Shown here piece by piece: positions 26,707-33,387 of a stretch of DNA of 64,000 nucleotides. Source of the DNA: Amycolatopsis benzoatilytica AK 16/65 (GTDB lineage: Bacteria > Actinomycetota > Actinomycetes > Mycobacteriales > Pseudonocardiaceae); NCBI RefSeq assembly GCF_000383915.1, contig NZ_KB912942.1, forward strand, positions 6,010,564 through 6,074,563, in the 5' to 3' direction. Each line of letters begins with the position of its first letter. The stretch's first letter is position 1. The position numbers and the translations under genes are program-made. Below the pieces are notes generated by a model. It saw only the letters and a program-made list of their open reading frames with translations, was not told the DNA's origin and made no database searches.

Positions 26707-27674
26707 CGCTGGCGACGCTAGCAAGTACCCGCCCCGGCAGGGGGACTACCGGGGCGCCGCGACCAGGTCCGGACGCATTTCGCCGGGAAGTGCGCTATCG
26801 GGTGAACCTCCGGCGGTCCCATGCGTCTGGAGGGGTGCGGAGAAAAAATCCGCCGAACCGCGTAAGAGGGGCGCGGGCCGGCGGTCTCGAAGGCAAGAGG
26901 GGACGCGGCGTCGGGGGACGTCACGACCTTCGGGGAAACCCCGGGTCCGGGAAACCGGGCACGGGGAAATGCGCCGGAGTCGCGTAAGGGGGAGGCGTTC
27001 GGGGCGTCTCCCCTCCGCGGGACGAAGGACCGGGGATCCGCCGTGGGGATGGCGGAGCGAGGACGAGCGCCTGTTCGGGGCAGGCGTTCGACCAGGTCGC
27101 GACGGGGGGTCGCGGCGGTTTCAGCAGGACTCGGGCCGCCTGCCGGAGCGGGTCACGCAGAGCTGCCCAGGAGTGGTTGCCTGGCCGGGAACCGTGGGGG
27201 AACCGGCCCCGGCCAGGCAACACGCCCGCTGCAGCGGGCGCACCAGGCCCGGAGAGCAGCAGCCGCTGTCAAGGCGCTCCGGCGGGCCGCTGACACCCGC
27301 GCCGGAGAGGCCCGCGGCGGCCGGTTGACGCGCGAACGCCCGTCAACGCATCCGGTCCACTGGTTATTTCGCCGCCAAACCCGTCGAAACCGGCTTCAGC
27401 GGCCCGCCACCAGCCGAAGGTATGTAATCAAGGTCACAACTTCTGGAGTAGTCCTCGATTAACTTTGGGTAGTTTCCACAGCTAGAAGCTCGGCGGAGAC
27501 CACTCGATCGGCCGAAAGCCAGTACGCGTCTTGCCCATTGACGTTCCCTTTCGTTACTGTCCCCCGGTCCCCATTACAGTCCGGTCACGAAGCATCACGA
27601 CGCTGAGCGAATCACCCCCGAGGTTCGTTCACGGGATCCCCCGCCCGAGTCCGCTTCCGCCCGACTCCCCGACG
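26707..27674. other. 968-bp gene-free, hairpin-rich region before the M23 gene
   Basis: No convincing protein gene is seen on either strand. The left part is G-rich on the plus strand and carries small GNRA-type hairpins such as CCGG-GAAA-CCGG (26947-26958). Then come a perfect 14-bp stem (27176-27189 with 27208-27221), an 18-bp self-complementary block (27223-27240), CTCCGGCG with CGCCGGAG (27277-27307) and GTTGACG with CGTCAAC (27324-27347). From about 27410 the base composition becomes AT-richer, as in a promoter. A structured 5' leader for the peptidase gene, or a separate RNA, is possible. Rfam model RF00379 (cyclic-di-AMP riboswitch) is an obvious test, but its core motifs are not clearly visible. 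Confidence 0.4.
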
Positions 27675-28505
27675 ATGGAAGGCCCTGTCTTGGCTTCACA
27701 CCGCTCCCCCGGCGGCCAAGCCCCTTCCCCGGCGCTGAAAGACGCACTGGACGGTGCAGTCATCCGCGTGCGGGGCCAGCACCGCATCGCGCCGCCGTCG
27801 TCCGCTTTGCGCGGGCGCGTCGTGGTTGCCGCCGTCGCGGCCGGCGCGTTCGCCGCGGCCGCAGCCGGGCAGACGCTCAAGGGTGCCGCCGGCACCTCGG
27901 ACGCCGCAGTCACTCCGCTCGCCAACACACAGAACGCGAGCGCCTCGTTCACCCTCGGCAGCTCGGGCTCCGGGGGAGCTCCCGAACTGCTGCCGACCGG
28001 CCACGCCGTCGATGCCTCCGCCGAAGCGGCGAAGATGGCCGACAGCGCGAAGGTCACCCAGGCACGCGTCCAGGCGGAAGCCGATGCCGCGCGCAAGGCC
28101 GCCGAAGAGGCGTCCCGCCCGAAGACCTGCCTGCCCGCGCACGGCACGTTCACTTCCGGTTTCGGTGCCCGCTGGGGTACCAGCCACCTCGGCATCGACA
28201 TCGCCAACGCGATCGGCACCCCGATCTACGCCGCCTCCGACGGCACCATCATCGAAGCCGGCCCGGCCAGCGGCTTCGGCCTGTGGGTCCGCCTCCAGCT
28301 CGACGACGGCACCATCCAGGTCTACGGCCACATGAACAGCTTCTCGGTCCACGCGGGCCAGCGGGTGAAGTGCGGCGAGCAGATCGCCGAGATCGGCAAT
28401 CGCGGCCAGACCACCGGCCCGCACCTGCACTTCGAGGTCTGGCAGAACGGCACCAAGAAGATCGACCCGCGCCCGTGGCTGGCCGCCCGCGGCGTGGACG
28501 TCTGA
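27675..28505 (+). CDS. M23-family peptidoglycan endopeptidase, membrane-anchored
   Basis: A 276-residue cell-wall hydrolase. A hydrophobic segment at about residues 48-68 (GRVVVAAVAAGAFAAAAAGQ) serves as signal or anchor, followed by an Ala-rich coiled region (KVTQARVQAEADAARKAAEE). The C-terminal LytM/M23 domain has SHLGIDIANAIGTPIYAASD (zinc His and Asp) and GPHLHFEVWQNG (catalytic and zinc His). It should cut peptide crosslinks in peptidoglycan outside the membrane. Two starts fit: ATG 27675, and TTG 27690, which has GGAAGG 7 nt before it. The homologue in the M. tuberculosis cluster is Rv0950c, also next to uvrD1. The long upstream region suggests regulated expression. Confidence 0.88.
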   Translation: MEGPVLASHRSPGGQAPSPALKDALDGAVIRVRGQHRIAPPSSALRGRVVVAAVAAGAFAAAAAGQTLKGAAGTSDAAVTPLANTQNASASFTLGSSGSGGAPELLPTGHAVDASAEAAKMADSAKVTQARVQAEADAARKAAEEASRPKTCLPAHGTFTSGFGARWGTSHLGIDIANAIGTPIYAASDGTIIEAGPASGFGLWVRLQLDDGTIQVYGHMNSFSVHAGQRVKCGEQIAEIGNRGQTTGPHLHFEVWQNGTKKIDPRPWLAARGVDV

Positions 28506-28572
28506 TTCGGTCCTCGTTCCTCCGGCTCCTTTCGCTGGGTTTTTGCACCTGGGCTCCACTGTTCGGCCTTCA

Positions 28573-28623
28573 CCGCGCCTGAACGACTAACGCTGACGCG
28601 CCGCGCCTGAGCAGCTAACGCTG
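28573..28623. repeat. Two 23-bp direct repeats downstream of the M23 gene
   Basis: CCGCGCCTGAACGACTAACG and CCGCGCCTGAGCAGCTAACG (each followed by CTG) start at 28573 and 28601, 28 bp apart, with three differences in 23. They lie in the 254-bp gap between convergent genes. Role unknown. Confidence 0.7.
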
Positions 28624-28759
28624 GGCCGCCAGCATCGTGCGGCGTGCGCACTGTGGCCAACTCCAGCCCAGCTCGCGACCGATAGCCCACCAGGGCTGCC
28701 GCTCGCAACAAAGCCGATTCCGCGCGCAACAAAAGCGCCCTGCTCCCGAAGCAGCCTTC

Positions 28760-29083
28760 TCACGGATCCACGCCCGGCAGCTGCCGAATGAAGTAAGCCA
28801 CCGCCACCTGCCACACCGTGCACAGGCCAGCCGGGCGACGCCTCGGCAGCCATCGCGCGACCCCGTCCCGGGTACGTGAGGCCTCGCCGCACACCACGCA
28901 TCTGCCGTCCGGTCCCAGCGCGTGCTGCCGCAGCAACGCCCGCCACGCCGCGGCCAGCCGGGCCACTTCCGCCGGCACCGCACCGGCCGATCGAGTTGCC
29001 GCCCCCGCCGCAACCGTTCCCATCACCCGCCGTAGGTACTCCTGTACCCCGGCAGCGAACACGCCAAACAGCACCGCGTCCAT
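28760..29083 (-). CDS. Small LexA-controlled protein with CxxC motif
   Basis: A 107-residue protein of unknown function. The first half is helical and Ala/Val/Arg-rich (AVLFGVFAAGVQEYLRRVMG; EVARLAAAWRALLRQHA). The second half has GRCVVCGEA and ends ARWLPRRRPAGLCTVWQVAV, so three Cys could bind zinc. AGGGAGGG lies 7 nt before ATG 29083. An upstream ATG at 29140 is rejected because it would overlap the SOS box at 29113-29134, which sits 30 bp before the chosen start. Expression should therefore rise with DNA damage. It is downstream of pcrA on the same strand, 154 bp after its stop. Confidence 0.7.
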   Translation of the reverse strand: MDAVLFGVFAAGVQEYLRRVMGTVAAGAATRSAGAVPAEVARLAAAWRALLRQHALGPDGRCVVCGEASRTRDGVARWLPRRRPAGLCTVWQVAVAYFIRQLPGVDP

Positions 29084-29112
29084 CCCTGCGCCCTCCCTCA
29101 GCATATCGCACG

Positions 29113-29134
29113 CGATCGAACTTGTGTTCGATCG
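29113..29134 (-). promoter_or_regulatory. Second LexA (SOS) box
   Basis: TCGAACTTGTGTTCGA (29116-29131) matches TCGAAC-N4-GTTCGA exactly, and the arms extend to 9 bp (CGATCGAAC/GTTCGATCG). It is placed 30 bp before the small CxxC gene on the minus strand, in the operator position. No gene starts on the other side, and pcrA ends 104 bp away, so the small gene is the only apparent target. Confidence 0.88.
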
Positions 29135-29237
29135 ACGCATCCGAGTATGCCCAGAGGTACCGACAAGATCGGCACCCGCGCAGGTCAGTTCACTCAGTCC
29201 GGTGAACGGCGTCCACCGGCGTCCGATGACGCCGGGG

Positions 29238-31652
29238 TCAGAGCTTCACCATCGGCACGCTGCCGATCAGCATCAAACGCACCTTCCCGGAAGCCCCGAA
29301 GTCGATCGTCGCGGTGGCTCGCGGCCCGACTCCATCGCAGGAAACCACCGTGCCCAGACCGTATTTGTCGTGGCTGACCCGGTCGCCGACGTCCAGCTTC
29401 AGCGCCACCGTGTCCTTCCACCCCTTCCCGAACGGCGATCCGGAGGACACCGACGGCGAAGACGACCGCCGCCCCCAGGTGGTCGCCGCGCGCGGGCCGG
29501 ACGAGGCCCCTGACGACGAGCCGAAGTTCCCGAAGCCCGGCGAGGACGGTTCGAGCCGCCGCCAGTCGACCAAGTCCGACGGCAGTTCGTCCAGGAACCG
29601 CGAGGCCGGGTTCATCTGCGGCTGCCCCCATGCCGATCGGGTAAGCGCCCGCGACACGTACAGCCGCTGCCGCGCCCGCGTGATCGCCACGTACGCCAGC
29701 CGCCGTTCCTCGGCCAGTTCCGCCGGGTCGCCCAGCGCGCGCTGGTGCGGGAAAACGCCGTCTTCCCAACCGGTGCAGAACACCACCGGGTACTCCAGGC
29801 CCTTCGCGGTGTGCACGGTCATCAGCGTGACCACGCCCGCACCGCCTTCCCCCTCCTCGCCGCCGTCCGGCGACGGGATGGAGTCGGCGTCCGCGACCAG
29901 GGAAACGCGCTCCAGGAAGGCGGGCAGCGAACCGGGCGCGGGCACACCGTCGTCGAGGACCAGTTCCGCGTTCTCGTCGTTGGTGACCTCGGCGGTGAAT
30001 TCCGCGAATTCGCGTGCCACGGTCACCAATTCGGTGAGGTTCTCGACCCGCGACGCGTCCTGCGGGTCGTCGGATTCCTCCAGCTCCGCGCGATAACCGG
30101 TGCGCTCCAGGACCGCTTCCAGCAGGTCGTGCACCTCGGTGCCGGCCGCCGCCATCTCGCGCAGCTCGTCCAGCATCGTCACGAACCCGGTGATCGCCTT
30201 GGCCGAGCGCGGGTTCAGCAATGCCACCTTGTCCTCGACCGCGTCGCGCAACGCGGCCCAGAACGAGATCCGCTCGCGCTCCGCGTGTGTGGCCACGACG
30301 GCCTCGGCCCGGTCGCCGATCCCGCGCTTGGGCACGTTCAGCACCCGGCGCAGGCTGACCGTGTCGTCCGGGTTCGCGAGCACCCGCAGGTACGCGATCA
30401 TGTCCCGCACTTCGCGCCGCTCGTAGAACCGCACGCCGCCGACCACCTTGTACGGCAGGCCGAGCCGGATGAAGATTTCCTCGAACACCCGCGACTGGTT
30501 GTTGGTGCGGTAGAACACCGCCACGTCGGAGTAGTCCGCCGCGCCCTTCTCCGCCAGCGAGTCGATCTCCCCCGCGACGAACGCGGCCTCGTCGTGGTCG
30601 TTGTCCGACACGTAGCCGACGATCTTCTCGCCGTCGCCCGAATCGGTCCACAGCCGCTTCGCGCGCCGGTTGGGATTGCGCGCGATCACCGCGTTCGCGG
30701 CGGACAGGATCGTTTGCGTGGAGCGGTAGTTCTGCTCCAGCAGGATGGTGTGCGCGTTCGGGAAGTCGCGCTCGAATTCCTCGATGTTGCGGATGGTCGC
30801 GCCACGGAAAGCGTAGATGGACTGGTCCGCGTCGCCGACCACGCACAGTTCCGCGGGCTGGATCCCGCTGTCGGTCGCCTCGGTGCCGGCCAGCACCCGG
30901 ACCAGCGTGTACTGCGCGTGGTTGGTGTCCTGGTACTCGTCGACCAGGACGTGCCGGAAGCGGCGGCGGTAGTACTCCGCGACGTCCGGGAAAGCCTGCA
31001 ACAGCGCGACCGTCTGCATGATCAGGTCGTCGAAGTCGAACGCGTTCGCGCTCGCCAGCCGCCGCTGGTACTCGGTGTAGACCTCGGCGACGCGCCGCTC
31101 CAGGTCGTTCGCCGCGTCCGAGGTCGCGGTCTCCGGGTCGACCAGTTCGTTCTTCAGGTTCGAGATGTGCACCGCGAGCGTGCGCGCGGCGTACTTCTTC
31201 GGGTCGATGTCGAGATCGCGCGCGACGAGCGTGATGAGCCGCTTCGTGTCGTCCGAGTCGTAGATGGAGAAACTCGACGACATTTCGAGCGTCTTGGCCT
31301 CGCGGCGCAGGATCCGCACGCACATCGAGTGGAACGTCGACACCCACATCGCGTTCGCGCGCCTGCCGACGAGAGACGCGACGCGTTCGCGCATCTCCGC
31401 GGCGGCCTTGTTGGTGAACGTGATCGCCATGATCTCGCCGGGGTGCACCCCGCGTTCCCCGAGCAGGTACGCGATCCGTCGAGTGAGCACGCGCGTCTTG
31501 CCCGATCCGGCTCCCGCGACGACCAGCAGCGGACCTCCGGCGTGCGTCACCGCCTCGCGCTGGGCGGGATTGAGGTCCTCGAGCAGGTCTGCGGTTCCCG
31601 GCCGGGGCTGGCGAGCGGGAGGGTCTGCGGGGAGATCGAAGAGGGTGTCCAT
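29238..31652 (-). CDS. pcrA: ATP-dependent DNA helicase PcrA/UvrD1
   Basis: An 804-residue SF1A 3'-5' helicase for DNA repair and replication restart. LNPAQREAVTHAGGPLLVVA leads to Walker A AGAGSGKT (46-53); AITFTNKAAAEMRERV, VDEYQDTNHAQY (Walker B), VGDADQSIYAFRGA and LEQNYRSTQTIL are motifs Ia to IV; TVHTAKGLEYPVVF and AYVAITRARQRLY are V and VI. The last 50 residues (VGDRVSHDKYGLGTVVSCDG) form the Tudor-like PcrA C-terminal domain that contacts RNA polymerase. The neighbouring chorismate mutase gene is the same partner seen beside M. tuberculosis uvrD1. The SOS box downstream does not control it. Confidence 0.96.
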   Translation of the reverse strand: MDTLFDLPADPPARQPRPGTADLLEDLNPAQREAVTHAGGPLLVVAGAGSGKTRVLTRRIAYLLGERGVHPGEIMAITFTNKAAAEMRERVASLVGRRANAMWVSTFHSMCVRILRREAKTLEMSSSFSIYDSDDTKRLITLVARDLDIDPKKYAARTLAVHISNLKNELVDPETATSDAANDLERRVAEVYTEYQRRLASANAFDFDDLIMQTVALLQAFPDVAEYYRRRFRHVLVDEYQDTNHAQYTLVRVLAGTEATDSGIQPAELCVVGDADQSIYAFRGATIRNIEEFERDFPNAHTILLEQNYRSTQTILSAANAVIARNPNRRAKRLWTDSGDGEKIVGYVSDNDHDEAAFVAGEIDSLAEKGAADYSDVAVFYRTNNQSRVFEEIFIRLGLPYKVVGGVRFYERREVRDMIAYLRVLANPDDTVSLRRVLNVPKRGIGDRAEAVVATHAERERISFWAALRDAVEDKVALLNPRSAKAITGFVTMLDELREMAAAGTEVHDLLEAVLERTGYRAELEESDDPQDASRVENLTELVTVAREFAEFTAEVTNDENAELVLDDGVPAPGSLPAFLERVSLVADADSIPSPDGGEEGEGGAGVVTLMTVHTAKGLEYPVVFCTGWEDGVFPHQRALGDPAELAEERRLAYVAITRARQRLYVSRALTRSAWGQPQMNPASRFLDELPSDLVDWRRLEPSSPGFGNFGSSSGASSGPRAATTWGRRSSSPSVSSGSPFGKGWKDTVALKLDVGDRVSHDKYGLGTVVSCDGVGPRATATIDFGASGKVRLMLIGSVPMVKL

Positions 31653-31786
31653 CGTCTGTCCACGCTACCCCGGGGGTACGACAGACCCGGAACAGCCACG
31701 GGGTCGGACTGCGCTCGCGGACGTACGCCGGAGTGTCGCCTCGCACCCGACGCGCGAGCCCGTCCCGGCGCGGACCATCGAACGGT

Positions 31787-32218
31787 ATGGACGACAAAAT
31801 CCCCGCCCGGTTGAGGGCTTCCGACAGCGACCGAGAGCGCGTCGCCGAAACTGTTCAGGCCGCCGGTTCCGAAGGACGGCTCACCCTCGAAGAGGTGGAA
31901 GACCGGCTGAGCGCGGTCTACGCCGCTCGCTACACCGACGAGCTTCGCGAGCTCACCGTCGACCTCCCCCGCCCGGCGCCCTCCCGCCCTCGCGGCGGCT
32001 GGCCGCTGACCCGATCCGCGCTGCGCGAGCATCCGGCGCTGCGCGTCCACCTCGGCATCGTCGTGCTGCTGGCGACCTTGCTGATCGTGCGCTGGGCGAT
32101 CGGCGGCGCGATGTTCTTCTGGCCGGCGATGCCGATGTTCTGGCTGTTCGTCAGCCTTCTGGTGCACGCGCGGGTGCGCACGTTCGGGCGGCGTCCAGGC
32201 GCGCCTGTGCCATACTGA
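31787..32218 (+). CDS. DUF1707 (SHOCT-like) membrane protein
   Basis: A 143-residue protein. LRASDSDRERVAETVQAAGS and GRLTLEEVEDRLSAVYAARY are the DUF1707 block, present in many actinobacterial membrane proteins and of unknown function. Two hydrophobic helices follow (VHLGIVVLLATLLIVRWAI; MFFWPAMPMFWLFVSLLVHA). The ATG at 31787 gives the conserved MDDKIPARLRASD start. It is divergent from pcrA (134 bp). The -10 element of the chorismate mutase leader lies over its stop codon, so the two units are packed closely. Confidence 0.83.
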   Translation: MDDKIPARLRASDSDRERVAETVQAAGSEGRLTLEEVEDRLSAVYAARYTDELRELTVDLPRPAPSRPRGGWPLTRSALREHPALRVHLGIVVLLATLLIVRWAIGGAMFFWPAMPMFWLFVSLLVHARVRTFGRRPGAPVPY

Positions 32219-32222
32219 AACC

Positions 32223-32285
32223 GTGCGGCACCACAGCGAGCGATTTTTTTACGGGACCCGGACTCCGGCTCCCGTGATCGCGTAG
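32223..32285 (+). CDS. Candidate Phe/Tyr leader peptide of the chorismate mutase attenuator
   Basis: GTG 32223 opens a 20-codon frame, VRHHSERFFYGTRTPAPVIA, that ends with TAG at 32283-32285. Codons 8-10 are TTT TTT TAC (Phe-Phe-Tyr), the end products of the pathway that chorismate mutase feeds, and TTT is a rare codon in this genome. CATACT (32211-32216) lies 6-7 nt before the GTG and fits a -10 element, so the leader would be translated from a leaderless transcript. The stop is in front of competing hairpins described separately. Confidence 0.7.
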   Translation: MRHHSERFFYGTRTPAPVIA

Positions 32286-32337
32286 TGCCTCACCCGCCAT
32301 CACCCGCAGCCCCGGAGTCCACTGGACCCGGGGCTTT
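32251..32337 (+). promoter_or_regulatory. Ribosome-mediated transcription attenuator
   Basis: Three mutually exclusive structures are seen. The pause hairpin is ACGGGA (32251-32256) with TCCCGT (32270-32275) plus an inner CCGG/CCGG. The antiterminator is GGACTCCGG (32260-32268) with CCGGAGTCC (32312-32320). The terminator is AGCCCCGG-A-GTCC (32308-32320) with GGACCCGGGGCT (32324-32335), followed by a short T run. A ribosome stalled at the Phe-Phe-Tyr codons (32244-32252) would cover the first arm and allow the antiterminator; one that reads through would permit termination. Confidence 0.68.
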
Positions 32338-32380
32338 CGCCGTCCCAGGGCCAGCGAGTCCGGACTTCAGAGAGGTCCCG

Positions 32381-32677
32381 ATGAACGCGCAGACGCAGAA
32401 CGCCGACGGGCAGCCCGCCGAGCACACCAAGGCGGGCGAGGACATTTCCGCGCTCCGCGAAGAGATCGACTTCCTGGACACCGAGATCCTCCGGCTCGTG
32501 AAGCGCCGGGTCGAGGTGTCCAAGACGATCGGCGCGGCCCGGATGGCCGCCGGCGGCACGAAAATCGTCTACAACCGCGAGATGGACGTGCTGGCGCGCT
32601 ACCGCGAGCTGGGCCCGGAGGGCCGTCAGCTGGCGATGCTGCTGCTGAACCTGGGGCGGGGCCGGCTGGGCCGGTGA
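32381..32677 (+). CDS. Monofunctional AroQ-type chorismate mutase
   Basis: A 98-residue cytosolic enzyme that converts chorismate to prephenate for Phe and Tyr synthesis. ISALREEIDFLDTEILRLVKRRVEVSKTI is helix 1 with the Arg and Lys of the active site, and RMAAGGTKIVYNREMDVLARYRELG covers the connecting helix. Length and lack of a signal peptide match the intracellular mycobacterial enzyme Rv0948c. Such enzymes are weak alone and are activated by DAHP synthase in mycobacteria; this is known for the family, not shown here. AGAGG lies 5 nt before the ATG. Upstream is the leader-peptide attenuator. The acidic N-terminal 20 residues are extra. Confidence 0.93.
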   Translation: MNAQTQNADGQPAEHTKAGEDISALREEIDFLDTEILRLVKRRVEVSKTIGAARMAAGGTKIVYNREMDVLARYRELGPEGRQLAMLLLNLGRGRLGR

Positions 32678-32734
32678 CCCGGTCTCCGGGACATCCCCGA
32701 TCCGCGCCGCGGCAGAACCGGGCAGACTGGACAC

Positions 32735-33040
32735 ATGATTGACCTCATCGCCACCATCATCGCGATCGCGAGCGTGCTGGCCGGCCTGGGCTACCTCGGC
32801 TATCTGGCGCTGCTCAACAACGCGGCGGGCAAGCGGGCCGGCGGCGCGCCGGTGGCGCAGTACGTGCGCAGCCGCTGGCCGATCGCGGGCGGGGCGACCG
32901 CGGTGTCGCTGCTCGCCTGGCTGTTCACCTCGGGCAACACCGCCATGGACATCCTCGCCATCATCCTCGCAGCCGGTAGCGGCGCGACTTCGGTGAAAGC
33001 GCTGCAGTCCACGCAGGCGAAGTACCGCAGCGGCGGCTGA
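32735..33040 (+). CDS. Small three-helix membrane protein
   Basis: A 101-residue protein with hydrophobic segments at residues 2-26 (IDLIATIIAIASVLAGLGYL), about 49-65 (WPIAGGATAVSLLAWLF) and 70-87 (AMDILAIILAAGSGATSV), and a basic loop between the first two. No family is recognised. It begins 57 bp after the chorismate mutase stop on the same strand and could be cotranscribed. A hairpin terminator follows it. Confidence 0.65.
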   Translation: MIDLIATIIAIASVLAGLGYLGYLALLNNAAGKRAGGAPVAQYVRSRWPIAGGATAVSLLAWLFTSGNTAMDILAIILAAGSGATSVKALQSTQAKYRSGG

Positions 33041-33064
33041 CCGGAGCGCGAGCTGGGCAAACGC

Positions 33065-33099
33065 CGGGCGGCACACTGCGCAGAGTGACGTGCCGCCCG
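33065..33099 (+). terminator. Hairpin after the small membrane protein gene
   Basis: CGGGCGGCAC (33065-33074) and GTGCCGCCCG (33090-33099) pair perfectly, with an inner ACT/AGT extension. There is no U-tract, but the position 25 bp after the stop fits a terminator. Confidence 0.6.
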
Positions 33100-33387
33100 T
33101 TCGGGCGCACCCGGCCGAGTGAAACCGGTGCAAGTTGCAGGTTGGGTGAAGACTTTCGCCCGCCGGTTTCTTACTGTGAAGGCCGTGAGGACCCTGGCGT
33201 CTGCGTCGGGCTATGCCCGGAGGACGCGCGGGAGCTGCGGCACCGCGCGTCTGTCTCCGCGTGCGCGTGCAGATGCTCGGGAGTCCGCAAGTGTGGACGC
33301 ACCGGTCGTCCGCCGCCGGTCTGCTCCGTTCGGGTTGATGGTCGCCGCGGCGCCGTCACGCCCCTCCCGGCGAGGGGTCGGATCGGC
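33100..33387. other. Gene-free stretch upstream of the 33388 gene
   Basis: No protein gene with coding character is seen on either strand. TACTGT at 33172-33177 is a possible -10 element for the downstream gene, leaving a leader of about 200 nt. No other repeat or site is recognised. Confidence 0.4.

Noticed and set aside
27170..27350. Cyclic-di-AMP (ydaO) riboswitch before the M23 gene
   Set aside because: The genomic position fits, but the conserved junction sequences could not be recognised by eye. Kept only as a structured region to be tested with RF00379.
29135..29140. Upstream ATG 29140 for the small CxxC gene
   Set aside because: It would put the SOS box inside the coding region and lacks a ribosome site; ATG 29083 has AGGGAGGG.
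31652..31787. SOS control of pcrA
   Set aside because: No TCGAAC-N4-GTTCGA element is present between pcrA and the divergent DUF1707 gene.
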